Shown here: in pieces, positions 51,491-62,854 of the stretch
Layout of the letters: every line of letters starts with the position of its first letter
Numbering within the stretch: the first letter of the stretch is position 1
Assembly: GCA_002104945.1 (NCBI GenBank)
Contig: MCFH01000043.1
Coordinates: forward strand, 248,001 to 312,000
Reading direction: 5' to 3'
Origin: Piromyces finnis
Lineage: Eukaryota > Neocallimastigomycota > Neocallimastigomycetes > Neocallimastigales > Neocallimastigaceae
Length of the DNA: 64,000 bases
Program-made: the position numbers and the translations under genes
The notes under the pieces: generated by a model
The model's input: only the letters and a program-made list of their open reading frames with translations
Told to the model about the DNA's origin: nothing
The model's database searches: none

Positions 51491-52983
51491 TTTAATGGAT
51501 ATAAAAAGAGAGTGAAAACATTTTCAAACAAATAATTAAAAAAATATTAGATTTTTAAATATACAAAAATCTATATACCATTTTTTTAACATATTAAAAT
51601 TATTTAAATTACATTTAGTTTTTTTATACATTGAGATTATTACTAATTATAAATAATATAAATTAGTTTTTTTTACATATAGTAGTAATAATAATAATAA
51701 CAACAATAATAATAATAATAATATAATAATAAATAATAATATTATTATTATTAGTTTTTTTTACATTAGTTTCTAGTTAGTATGAATTTTGATATTAATT
51801 TTAAAAGTATCAAATTAATAAGTAATGTATATTATTATATATTCAAAATTAAGTGATTTTAAATTGTAAAATAATAGTTATTTTTTTAAATAAATGATTA
51901 AAAAAATAATAAATTTATAAAAAAGTTACTGATTTAAAAATTTTAGTAAAAATAAATATGTAGATCCATCTACTATTTAAAATAATATGTTAATATGTTA
52001 ATACAGATTAAATTATCAATGCGATGATTTATAAAATATCTTTTTTTTTAAAAAGATATTTTATATAAATTATAATCAATATTATTTTGCTAAAATATGC
52101 ATTGGATATTCGTGTTGCAAAAAATACTTCAAAAACGTATGATTGTATCATTAATATAATGAAAATTTTTAAATAAAAAATAATATATTTGTGGCTAATT
52201 AGTACTAAAATATGAATGAATTGAAATATTATTGAGATTTTACAAAATAAATTAAAAAGAACTACCTATTATAATTTCCATAATAAATATATAAATTATT
52301 TTATCTTAATAGAAATGAAATAATAGTTTTAATATAGATTTTATCTATTAATAGAATTAATCAATAACTTTATTTAGGTAACAATAAGGAAAAATTTATT
52401 GAATAATAATATTATGTTTAGATTTAAAATAAATTAAAAAATCGTTATTAAAAAAAAAAAAACAAAAAAACAAGGATACAAATTAAAAAAAAAAATGTAG
52501 TTTAATAATAAGTAGATAATGAGAAAAAAACATTATTAAATTTATATTAAAAATAAAATTTGTATGATTATGTTCAGTAAGATTTTTATTATTGAAAAAT
52601 TAGGTATTATATCGTATAATTTTTCAAATTGTATTTTTAAATATTGTAATTTTACAACTTTTTTAGAGAATTATATCTCTAATTAAAATTGTTAATTTGT
52701 TAACTATTTTTCTTATTTTATCTTTATATTTAACTACTTCTTTTTAAAAAAAATAGATAAATTATATAATATAAATTATAATATTTACATAATTTACATA
52801 ATATAATATTTTGAATATAAAATGATAATAAAATACAATTCATTATATTATTTCTTTTTAATAATATATAATGTTTCTTTTTTTATTCATTATTTTATAA
52901 TTCATATTCATAATTCATATTCATTTTATTGAATTTATAAATGAATAAATACATATTTTCTTTCTATTGTACTTTATTTTTAC

Positions 52984-52994
52984 TATTGTGTAAC
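52984..52994 (+). promoter_or_regulatory. Shared upstream motif TATTGTGTAAC
   Basis: Identical 11-mer present upstream of all three GH10 triplet genes, here 65 bases before the TATA-like box and about 180 before the ATG. Confidence 0.45.
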
Positions 52995-53058
52995 TATAAT
53001 TCATTTAATCCTAATAAAATTTAATTTGTTATAATATAAATTAATATTTTTGAAATTC

Positions 53059-53067
53059 TATAAATAC
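53059..53067 (+). promoter_or_regulatory. TATA-like box TATAAATAC
   Basis: 105 bases before the ATG at 53172; preceded by ATTC as in the third copy. Confidence 0.5.
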
Positions 53068-53171
53068 TTTAAATTCCTTTCTTTTTATTTCTACTTTTAT
53101 CAATTTTTATTATTATATTTAATTTTATTAGAAATTAATTTATTGAAATGATACATATTATAAAAGAAAAA

Positions 53172-54749
53172 ATGAAAATAAATTATATATTATTATCAAG
53201 TTTATTATCAAGTGTTTTTGCAAGACCAAGAATTAGTAAATATTATGAAAATTGTTGGTCTGAAGAATTTAATATTCCATGTTGTCAAAATTCAGATACG
53301 TTGATCCTTAGAACCACTTATGATGGTATTTGGGGTATGGAAAATGGTGAATGGTGTGGTATTGGAAATAGAAATATTAGACCAATTGATGATTTTCCTC
53401 CTTCTCCTCCTCCAATTTTCGATATCGAAACTTTCGATGATCCTGCAGCTGAATGTGATATTTCAGATTCTATTACGGGTGATTCATTAGCTAAAGAAGC
53501 ACCTTTCCGTTTCGGTGTTGGCTTAACCGGTAGTTATTTCTATTCTTCTACAACCCTCTCTAAAACAATGCGAGAACTCATTAAATATCAATTTAATTCC
53601 ATGACTTATACCAATCTTATGAAACCTTCTTATGTTCTTGATCATGAAGCCTGTATTGAAAATGCGGCTAATGGAATAGAAGATGTTGTTTTAAACTTTT
53701 CAGGAATTGTTGATGGTTTAGATTTTGCCTATAAAAACGGAATCCATATTCGAGGACATGTTTTAGTATGGCATGCTCAAACACCAGATTGGTTCTTTAA
53801 AGTAGGATTTGATTCCGAAAATGAGCTTGTTGATCCTGCTACATTTGAATATCGTTTAGAAAGCTATATAAAGCAATATATTAGTTTTGTTCAATACAAC
53901 TATCCGGGTGTTGTTGATGTATGGGATGTTGTTAATGAAGCAGTTGAAATTGAAAACGAAACACTTTTTGATGCAAGCACAGGATGGAATACACGTGTTC
54001 TTACTCTTGATGGAAATGAAAATTTATGGTACAAGATATTAGGACCAGATTATGTTATCAAATCATTTAGACTTGCACGTAAATATGCTCTTCCAAATGT
54101 CAAATTAGTTTACAACGATTACAATACATTCCAAACATATCCACACGACAAGACACAAGCCATTATTAATCTTTTAAATATTTTAAGAGAAGAAGATTTA
54201 GTTGATGCAGTAGGTATGCAATCGTATCTTGGAGTTGAATGGCCAAGTGTTAAAGAATATGTTAGAGGATTTGAAAGATTCCATGAAGCAGGTTATGAAA
54301 TCCAAGTAACAGAATTAACGATTTCGGCACCCAGTGGAGATGATTGGTTAGAAAAGCAAGCCAAACAATATGAAGAAGTATTTTCCAAAATCATTGAATG
54401 TGTGAATGAAGGATACAATATTTCTAGTGTTACAGTTTTTGGATTACAAGATGGTTATCGATTCTATGGTTCTGATTCTACCAAGACACGTCTTTTCGAC
54501 CATGATCTTCAAAAGAAACCAAATTATCAATCTATTATGAATATTTTAAAAGAAAACAATGGAGAAGTTAACAATGATGAAATCAACAATGGAGATATCA
54601 ACAATGAAATTCCAAATGAAATTCCAAATGAACAAGAAACTTCTATTATCATTGATAATGAAAATGATGATAATGAAATAATAATTGAAGAAGATAATGC
54701 TATTGAAGTAATTAAACCAAAACCAACTATTAATGAACTAATTTTATAA
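53172..54749 (+). CDS. GH10 xylanase, triplet copy 1, N-terminal dockerin, no C-terminal module
   Basis: 525 aa from the ATG at 53172. An in-frame ATG at 53148 is rejected because 53172 aligns exactly with the starts of the two sister genes and directly begins the signal peptide (M-K-I-N-Y-I-L-L-S-S). Dockerin at about 28-64 (C-W-S, P-C-C, Y-D-G-I-W-G-M-E-N-G-E-W-C-G). GH10 at about 110-465 with Glu256 (acid/base) and Glu381 (nucleophile). The tail is Asn/Glu/Ile-rich with short E-I-P-N-E repeats and ends without the six-Cys module of copy 2; no remnant of the module is visible after the stop. The core DNA is nearly identical to copies 2 and 3, while the signal-peptide region, tail end and flanks differ. 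Intronless. Confidence 0.95.
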   Translation: MKINYILLSSLLSSVFARPRISKYYENCWSEEFNIPCCQNSDTLILRTTYDGIWGMENGEWCGIGNRNIRPIDDFPPSPPPIFDIETFDDPAAECDISDSITGDSLAKEAPFRFGVGLTGSYFYSSTTLSKTMRELIKYQFNSMTYTNLMKPSYVLDHEACIENAANGIEDVVLNFSGIVDGLDFAYKNGIHIRGHVLVWHAQTPDWFFKVGFDSENELVDPATFEYRLESYIKQYISFVQYNYPGVVDVWDVVNEAVEIENETLFDASTGWNTRVLTLDGNENLWYKILGPDYVIKSFRLARKYALPNVKLVYNDYNTFQTYPHDKTQAIINLLNILREEDLVDAVGMQSYLGVEWPSVKEYVRGFERFHEAGYEIQVTELTISAPSGDDWLEKQAKQYEEVFSKIIECVNEGYNISSVTVFGLQDGYRFYGSDSTKTRLFDHDLQKKPNYQSIMNILKENNGEVNNDEINNGDINNEIPNEIPNEQETSIIIDNENDDNEIIIEEDNAIEVIKPKPTINELIL

Positions 54750-56476
54750 AATAAAAAAAGAATAAAGTGATAAAATTATGTATTAAAATTATCTATTATA
54801 TCAATCATTTATTTAATTATTTTTTTTTTAATTTAAAGAATATAAAAAAGATTTAACATATATTTAAATATTTAGTTATTTTTGAATATTTAATTTGTTT
54901 ATGAAAAAATAAAGTAAAAAATATGAAAAAAATTCTAATAAAAAAAAAATAAAGTAGTATTATTTAATTAAATTTATATAGATTAATATGTTAATAATCG
55001 AATTAAATATAAGTCATTTCATTTCTATTTATTATAATCCTTTTACAAAAGTGTAATATTTAAAAATAAAAACTACAAAATATAGTATAATTAATGAAAA
55101 TAATTATTTTTTCTTTCTTTTTTTTTTTATTATTATTAGTATATTGTGTAATTTTTATTTGGTTAAAGGATATTCCTATTGCTACTATTAAAAATGATAT
55201 ACCTAACATACTTTTAAATGATATATATATAAGAGATAAATGGATTCACATTGTATATCTCTAATTTAAATAGTTATAATATCTTCAAAAACAAAAAGTT
55301 TCTCTTTATTTTTTATGAATTTATTATTAAATCAACACATTCATTCTAAATTGTTATAAATAAAAAAAAGTAATATTTTAATGTATATGTACAGCAAAAA
55401 TATATTTCATAATAAAATAAATTATTATTAGTATAAATTGTTTAGAATTTTTTTTTTACAATTTAAATAATTAAGTAAAGCAAAATCTGAACTTTCTAAA
55501 AACAATTAAAAAAAGATCTAAATAATATAAATAATAATAATAATAATAATAATAATTAATATGATAAAAATGAAATTAAAGAGTATAGTTCAGGTATAAA
55601 GGAATATATACAAAAAAAATATTTTAATTTTTAAATATATCTACTAAAATTCTCATCTATAACATAAATATTTATATATTAAAATGTTAATAAATAATTA
55701 TTTCTTTATTTCTTTATATTCATTTATTTTTAAATCTTTTATATAATTAGACTGAAATTCTATCTCACAAAAGTTTAATTTAAAAATGTTTATTAAAAAG
55801 AAATTCTATATAATGTTAAGTTTCCAATTACCAATATAAATATAAAAAAGATACAATTAACTGAATTCTTTAAAGTAAATGATATATATATAAGATCTAT
55901 AATTTATTATTGATAAATTATTTAAGTAAATTTTGCATATACATAGGAATTATAATAAATTTAATTATATATAAATTTATAAAAAGAAGGTTAATTATAG
56001 CTTTATTCTTAAGAAATGGATATGCATTATAGTAATACAATTCTTTTATTCTCCATTTAATCATAAAATAAAAATGTATTAAAATTGGGAAAAAAATATT
56101 ATAATGGAAGAAAAAAAAAGTAATTAATAAAAACCTTATAAAAATAAATACAATTATAATATAATTTGATTTTTAAATGTATCAAATTCAATATATTAAA
56201 AAATCTCAATTATTGTATTAATTGGCATTGTTAAAAAATTCAATATTAACTATCCTAATTAAAATTAGATTGTATGAAATATTAAATAATAATCTTTTAA
56301 TAACAAAACTTATAAATAATATAATTAAACTTATAATAAATAAAGTTATCCATTATTTATTTATCGAATTATAGTTTTAATATCAATTTTTCCATTGTAT
56401 GATTGTAATAATTACAATTCACTTAATTTATATAATGCTATTTCATAATTTACTTTAATTTTTTTTTATATTTTAT

Positions 56477-56487
56477 TATTGTGTAAC
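56477..56487 (+). promoter_or_regulatory. Shared upstream motif TATTGTGTAAC
   Basis: Same 11-mer as at 52984 and 59885; 33 bases before the TATA-like box. Confidence 0.45.
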
Positions 56488-56519
56488 AATATTTCATTTA
56501 TTTTTTTTTATACTATAAA

Positions 56520-56528
56520 TATAAATAC
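56520..56528 (+). promoter_or_regulatory. TATA-like box TATAAATAC
   Basis: 144 bases before the start of GH10 triplet copy 2. Confidence 0.5.
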
Positions 56529-56671
56529 CATTTGAATTTCTTTTTTTTATTTTTATTAATATATAAATATAATAAATATTTTTATCATTCAGTGTAATTT
56601 AAAATTACTTTTTTAAAAAAGATTATATAATATAAAAATATATAGTAATATATATATATATAAAAGAAAAA

Positions 56672-58510
56672 ATGAGAATAAGTTATATATTATTATCAAG
56701 CATACTATCCAGTGTTTTTGCAAGACCAAGAATTAATGAATATAATGGAACTTGCTGGTCTGAAGAATTTAATATTCCATGTTGTCAAAATTCAGATACG
56801 TTGATCCTTAGAACCACTTATGATGGTATTTGGGGTATGGAAAATGGTGAATGGTGTGGTATTGGAAATAGAAATATTAGACCAATTGATGATTTTCCTC
56901 CTTCTCCTCCTCCAATTTTCGATATCGAAACTTTCGATGATCCTGCAGCTGAATGTGATATTTCAGATTCTATTACGGGTGATTCATTAGCTAAAGAAGC
57001 ACCTTTCCGTTTCGGTGTTGGCTTAACCGGTAGTTATTTCTATTCTTCTACAACCCTCTCTAAAACAATGCGAGAACTCATTAAATATCAATTTAATTCC
57101 ATGACTTATACCAATCTTATGAAACCTTCTTATGTTCTTGATCATGAAGCCTGTATTGAAAATGCGGCTAATGGAATAGAAGATGTTGTTTTAAACTTTT
57201 CAGGAATTGTTGATGGTTTAGATTTTGCCTATAAAAACGGAATCCATATTCGAGGACATGTTTTAGTATGGCATGCTCAAACACCAGATTGGTTCTTTAA
57301 AGTAGGATTTGATTCCGAAAATGAGCTTGTTGATCCTGCTACATTTGAATATCGTTTAGAAAGCTATATAAAGCAATATATTAGTTTTGTTCAATACAAC
57401 TATCCGGGTGTTGTTGATGTATGGGATGTTGTTAATGAAGCAGTTGAAATTGAAAACGAAACACTTTTTGATGCAAGCACAGGATGGAATACACGTGTTC
57501 TTACTCTTGATGGAAATGAAAATTTATGGTACAAGATATTAGGACCAGATTATGTTATCAAATCATTTAGACTTGCACGTAAATATGCTCTTCCAAATGT
57601 CAAATTAGTTTACAACGATTACAATACATTCCAAACATATCCACACGACAAGACACAAGCCATTATTAATCTTTTAAATATTTTAAGAGAAGAAGATTTA
57701 GTTGATGCAGTAGGTATGCAATCGTATCTTGGAGTTGAATGGCCAAGTGTTAAAGAATATGTTAGAGGATTTGAAAGATTCCATGAAGCAGGTTATGAAA
57801 TCCAAGTAACAGAATTAACGATTTCGGCACCCAGTGGAGATGATTGGTTAGAAAAGCAAGCCAAACAATATGAAGAAGTATTTTCCAAAATCATTGAATG
57901 TGTGAATGAAGGATACAATATTTCTAGTGTTACAGTTTTTGGATTACAAGATGGTTATCGATTCTATGGTTCTGATTCTACCAAGACACGTCTTTTCGAC
58001 CATGATCTTCAAAAGAAACCAAATTATCAAGCTATTATGAATATTTTAAAAGAAAACAATGGAGAAGTTAACAATGATGAAATCAACAATGGAGATATCA
58101 ACAATGAAATTCCAAATGAAATTCCAAATGAACAAGAAACTTCTATTATCATTGATAATGAAAATGATGATAATGAAATAATAATTGAAGAAGATAATGC
58201 TATTGAAGTAATTACACCAGAACCAAACATTACTGAACCAATTTTACCAGAACCAACACCATATGAATCCATTATTCCTGAGATTAGTACTATTGAATCA
58301 GTACCAAGTCAAGGTGCAGTTAGTAATGAAATTTCGGATAGTTTTATTGATCCATCCTATTTCACATGTGATGAACAAGATTGGAAATGTAAATATGAAA
58401 AGTCATGTTTATGTATTGTACAAGTTACCAAATGTTTTGTATCATCAAGAAATGATAAAGAAAAGTGTAAACAATTAAGTATTGAATGTTCTAAAATTTG
58501 GACTTTATAA
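56672..58510 (+). CDS. GH10 xylanase, triplet copy 2, N-terminal dockerin plus C-terminal six-Cys module
   Basis: 612 aa, the longest of the triplet. Signal peptide about 1-18; dockerin about 28-64; GH10 domain about 110-465 with Glu256 and Glu381. After the Asn/Glu-rich tail shared with copy 1, a Pro/Glu/Thr linker leads to a C-terminal module (about 560-612) with the same Cys layout as in the GH5 enzymes: C-x6-C-x7-C-x6-C-x10-C-x6-C-S-K-I-W, plus one extra Cys. It therefore carries both a dockerin and the new module, showing that the module is not simply a replacement dockerin in this protein. Intronless. Confidence 0.95.
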   Translation: MRISYILLSSILSSVFARPRINEYNGTCWSEEFNIPCCQNSDTLILRTTYDGIWGMENGEWCGIGNRNIRPIDDFPPSPPPIFDIETFDDPAAECDISDSITGDSLAKEAPFRFGVGLTGSYFYSSTTLSKTMRELIKYQFNSMTYTNLMKPSYVLDHEACIENAANGIEDVVLNFSGIVDGLDFAYKNGIHIRGHVLVWHAQTPDWFFKVGFDSENELVDPATFEYRLESYIKQYISFVQYNYPGVVDVWDVVNEAVEIENETLFDASTGWNTRVLTLDGNENLWYKILGPDYVIKSFRLARKYALPNVKLVYNDYNTFQTYPHDKTQAIINLLNILREEDLVDAVGMQSYLGVEWPSVKEYVRGFERFHEAGYEIQVTELTISAPSGDDWLEKQAKQYEEVFSKIIECVNEGYNISSVTVFGLQDGYRFYGSDSTKTRLFDHDLQKKPNYQAIMNILKENNGEVNNDEINNGDINNEIPNEIPNEQETSIIIDNENDDNEIIIEEDNAIEVITPEPNITEPILPEPTPYESIIPEISTIESVPSQGAVSNEISDSFIDPSYFTCDEQDWKCKYEKSCLCIVQVTKCFVSSRNDKEKCKQLSIECSKIWTL

Positions 58511-59015
58511 ATTTAATTATAATTTTTAAAACAACATTAAAATAACTTACAATACATACCAATTATTTATTTAATTTTTTATTTATTTATTTTTTATTTA
58601 ATATATTGTTAATTAAAGAAAAAATAAATAAAAAGACCTATTTATTATATAAAAAAATATAAAAATAATAAAATTGAAAATAAAAATTAATTATTTGTGA
58701 TTTATACTATTTAAATAGGATATAAAAAACAAGTATTTAGTTTTTTTATCTTAATGTGAAATATTATATATGTTAATTTTGACATTCATTCTATTATAAA
58801 TTATATTTATAATCATAAATATCTTTATTAAGGTATCTAAAGAACTTTAAAATCTATTGATATTTTTTTTTCTTAATTTTTTTCTATTAAATAATTAATG
58901 CACAAAATCATAATACGAATAAGAAAGAGAAATGAACTTGATTTTGATCATTTCCTGTTAGTTGTATTTTATTATAAATAATTCATTACATTATTTAATA
59001 ACTACATAAAAAATT

Positions 59016-59043
59016 TATCATCATCATCATCATCATCATCATC

Positions 59044-59130
<87 letters not shown>
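59016..59130. repeat. Compound (ATC)n-(ATT)n microsatellite
   Basis: About nine ATC units followed by about 28 ATT units, joined by a single CAG; the ATT part may have arisen from ATC by C-to-T change and expansion. Confidence 0.9.
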
Positions 59131-59884
59131 GTAAATTGAAATGCCATAAAACAAATTTGTTTTTTTCTAAAGAATGAAGAACTTAGGAATAGTGATTTTT
59201 TTAAAAAAGGTTTAATTTAAAAAATATATTTTATTCCAAAATATAAAAAAAAGATAATTAATAAAAATTTAAGAAAACTTTTTGAAAAATATAGTAGCTT
59301 AATGGAAATTTAATTATAAAATATAATTAATAGTAAATAGCTATTGCAATGAAATTTTTGATTGTAATAATTGTTTACATGATTAATTTTATTTTTATAA
59401 TTATTATTTTTGATATTAATATTTTGATATTTTGATATCATGTAATTTTATCTTAAAAATAATTTCTATCTACTTCTTTCAATTTCCATTCTTATAAAAT
59501 AATACTTTTTTTAAAGTATATAAAATTTTAAATGGATAATTGAATTTTCATATTTTTTTTATTAATATTCAAACAATTTTTTATTGAGATAAAAAAAAGT
59601 ATTGTTAATAATAAAGTATAATAGTGTTATAAATCATAATAATAATAATAATAAATAAAATATAAAATTCCAAACTATAAAAAAGTAATAAAATAATTTT
59701 ATAGCATTAAACTTTTAAATATTCTACTACATTGTATTGTTTTTTATTATTCTTATTATTATTATTTTTTTTTTTTTAAAAAAATAGATTAAAAGTTTAA
59801 TTATTAACAAAAAAAGTGCCACTAATACCTTTAATAGAAAATAAAATTTTTTGAATCTATAATTATACAATAGAATTAGTTTCC

Positions 59885-59895
59885 TATTGTGTAAC
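59885..59895 (+). promoter_or_regulatory. Shared upstream motif TATTGTGTAAC
   Basis: Same 11-mer as at 52984 and 56477; 91 bases before the TATA-like box. Confidence 0.45.
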
Positions 59896-59985
59896 AATTA
59901 ATGTTAAAATAATGAATGTTGAATTTAATTTGATTAAAATATAAATTAAAAAAAAATACTATTTTAATTATATTTATAAAAATTC

Positions 59986-59994
59986 TATAAATAC
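59986..59994 (+). promoter_or_regulatory. TATA-like box TATAAATAC
   Basis: 155 bases before GH10 triplet copy 3; the flanking ATTC-TATAAATACTT matches copy 1. Confidence 0.5.
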
Positions 59995-60148
59995 TTCTTT
60001 AAATCCATTTTTTTTTTACTTAATAAAAAACATATACATATATAAAATATACATAAATATATAGATAATACCTAATTAAAATAATAATAATTGTTTTAAT
60101 AAATATACAAAAATTTTATATAATATTATAAAATAATAATAAAAAAAA

Positions 60149-61684
60149 ATGAGAATAAATTATATATTATTATCAAGTATACTATCCAGTGTTTTGGCAA
60201 AATCAAAAATTAGTAAATATTATGAAAATTGTTGGTCTGAAGAATTTAATATTCCATGTTGTCAAAATTCAGATACGTTGATCCTTAGAACCACTTATGA
60301 TGGTATTTGGGGTATGGAAAATGGTGAATGGTGTGGTATTGGAAATAGAAATATTAGACCAATTGATGATTTTCCTCCTTCTCCTCCTCCAATTTTCGAT
60401 ATCGAAACTTTCGATGATCCTGCAGCTGAATGTGATATTTCAGATTCTATTACGGGTGATTCATTAGCTAAAGAAGCACCTTTCCGTTTCGGTGTTGGCT
60501 TAACCGGTAGTTATTTCTATTCTTCTACAACCCTCTCTAAAACAATGCGAGAACTCATTAAATATCAATTTAATTCCATGACTTATACCAATCTTATGAA
60601 ACCTTCTTATGTTCTTGATCATGAAGCCTGTATTGAAAATGCGGCTAATGGAATAGAAGATGTTGTTTTAAACTTTTCAGGAATTGTTGATGGTTTAGAT
60701 TTTGCCTATAAAAACGGAATCCATATTCGAGGACATGTTTTAGTATGGCATGCTCAAACACCAGATTGGTTCTTTAAAGTAGGATTTGATTCCGAAAATG
60801 AGCTTGTTGATCCTGCTACATTTGAATATCGTTTAGAAAGCTATATAAAGCAATATATTAGTTTTGTTCAATACAACTATCCGGGTGTTGTTGATGTATG
60901 GGATGTTGTTAATGAAGCAGTTGAAATTGAAAACGAAACACTTTTTGATGCAAGCACAGGATGGAATACACGTGTTCTTACTCTTGATGGAAATGAAAAT
61001 TTATGGTACAAGATATTAGGACCAGATTATGTTATCAAATCATTTAGACTTGCACGTAAATATGCTCTTCCAAATGTCAAATTAGTTTACAACGATTACA
61101 ATACATTCCAAACATATCCACACGACAAGACACAAGCCATTATTAATCTTTTAAATATTTTAAGAGAAGAAGATTTAGTTGATGCAGTAGGTATGCAATC
61201 GTATCTTGGAGTTGAATGGCCAAGTGTTAAAGAATATGTTAGAGGATTTGAAAGATTCCATGAAGCAGGTTATGAAATCCAAGTAACAGAATTAACGATT
61301 TCGGCACCCAGTGGAGATGATTGGTTAGAAAAGCAAGCCAAACAATATGAAGAAGTATTTTCCAAAATCATTGAATGTGTGAATGAAGGATACAATATTT
61401 CTAGTGTTACAGTTTTTGGATTACAAGATGGTTATCGATTCTATGGTTCTGATTCTACCAAGACACGTCTTTTCGACCATGATCTTCAAAAGAAACCAAA
61501 TTATCAAGCTATTATGAATATTTTAAAAGAAAACAATGGAGAAGTTAACAATGATGAAATCAACAATGGAGATATCAACAATGAAATTCCAAATGAAATT
61601 CCAAATGAACAAGAAACTTCTAATATCATTGATAAGGATAATATTTTAGAAGAAATTCTCAATGAACAAATAGCAAAAGTATAA
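60149..61684 (+). CDS. GH10 xylanase, triplet copy 3, N-terminal dockerin, short tail
   Basis: 511 aa. Signal peptide about 1-18 (M-R-I-N-Y-I-L-L-S-S; the end reads V-L-A-K rather than the V-F-A-R of its sisters), dockerin about 28-64, GH10 about 110-465 with Glu256 and Glu381. The protein follows copy 2 through the E-Q-E-T-S segment of the tail and then ends in a different short charged sequence with no six-Cys module. Core DNA is nearly identical to copies 1 and 2 over about 1.39 kb. Intronless. Confidence 0.95.
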   Translation: MRINYILLSSILSSVLAKSKISKYYENCWSEEFNIPCCQNSDTLILRTTYDGIWGMENGEWCGIGNRNIRPIDDFPPSPPPIFDIETFDDPAAECDISDSITGDSLAKEAPFRFGVGLTGSYFYSSTTLSKTMRELIKYQFNSMTYTNLMKPSYVLDHEACIENAANGIEDVVLNFSGIVDGLDFAYKNGIHIRGHVLVWHAQTPDWFFKVGFDSENELVDPATFEYRLESYIKQYISFVQYNYPGVVDVWDVVNEAVEIENETLFDASTGWNTRVLTLDGNENLWYKILGPDYVIKSFRLARKYALPNVKLVYNDYNTFQTYPHDKTQAIINLLNILREEDLVDAVGMQSYLGVEWPSVKEYVRGFERFHEAGYEIQVTELTISAPSGDDWLEKQAKQYEEVFSKIIECVNEGYNISSVTVFGLQDGYRFYGSDSTKTRLFDHDLQKKPNYQAIMNILKENNGEVNNDEINNGDINNEIPNEIPNEQETSNIIDKDNILEEILNEQIAKV

Positions 61685-62854
61685 ATTAACATTAATCAAA
61701 ATGAAGAAACTCAATTTTTCTAAAAAATCTTTTTTTTTTTTTTTTTTTTTTTTAAATCAATAATTTTTTTATTTTTACTATTAACTTTCTTTATTATATT
61801 ATATATTGTAAATTATGTTAAACACTAATAGAATATTTAAAATATAAAGTGTAGACTGAACTAAAATCTATTATAATTTAAATTAAATTTTTTTATGAAT
61901 AAAAAAGAAATATTATAAAAAAAAAAAAAAAAAAAAAGAGATACTAATAAGAACATTATTCGGTTATCTAATTTTTTTTTTTAAAAAAAAAAGAGAAACG
62001 TTTTAAATTTGTTTATTTTTTATTGTTTTATATTCTTTATTATATGAATATGACACACTTTATACACTTTCGAATAACAGAATTAGAGTTTAAAATATAT
62101 ATTTATCCTTTATGGTGATAAATAATATATAACAATAATTTAATAAAATATATAGTATTAAATATTAATTGTTGATGTTGTTTTTTGATATTGTTATTAT
62201 TACTTTTTTTTTATGGTATATAAATTGAGTTAAATGAGAATTTGGTATTTTTGGTATTTTATTCTCATCATAGGATAAAATAATTTTTATTTTCAAATAA
62301 AATGGTTTAAAATACTTTGACTAATAGAAAAAGGTTGGTTAGTATTTCTTTTATTTTAAAATCATAAACTAAAAAATAAGATAATATATATATGAAATAA
62401 AAAATATAATTTAAATAATAATATTAATAATAGTAATAATAAAAAAGAAAAAAGATGGTTTATACGTTATGTGATAAAGATAATTTTATTTTATTTTATT
62501 TTAAAATTTGAAAATATATTTATATATATGATAAATCTCTTTTGAATATTTAATAATAAGATATTTGAATAGATGGTATTATTTCTAACCGATATCTAAT
62601 GTTTTTATAAATTTAAAAAAAATATTTATTTTTTTTGTTTTATTCACTTGATTGTTTATTTATATATATTTTTTAAAACTGAATATTTTTAACGATGATA
62701 ATAAATTAATAAATTAATAGTGACTTTTACATTTTCTTTTAAAGGGTAACTTATTGAAATAATAAATATAGACATTAGTGTTTAATAATTTTCTTTATTT
62801 TTTTTTTTAAATAAATAAACTGGTCTTCTGGGTGTTTTTTTTTTTTTTTTTTTT
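61685..62854. other. AT-rich convergent intergenic region
   Basis: Spacer between the last xylanase and the convergent right-edge gene; long T and A runs (for example near 61731-61754 and 61917-61937). No gene seen. Confidence 0.6.

Larger units (their letters stand above)
51491..53171. other. AT-rich intergenic region
   Basis: Spacer before the GH10 triplet. No gene seen. A shared upstream motif (52984) and TATA-like box (53059) lie near its end. Confidence 0.6.
54750..56671. other. AT-rich intergenic region
   Basis: Spacer between triplet copies 1 and 2; largely unalignable by eye with the other spacers except for the promoter motifs. No gene seen. Confidence 0.6.
58511..60148. other. Intergenic region with ATC/ATT array
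   Basis: Spacer between triplet copies 2 and 3, holding the compound microsatellite at 59016-59130. No gene seen. Confidence 0.6.

Noticed and set aside
53148-53171. Upstream ATG for GH10 triplet copy 1
   Set aside because: Adds eight residues absent from both sister genes and puts charged residues before the signal peptide.
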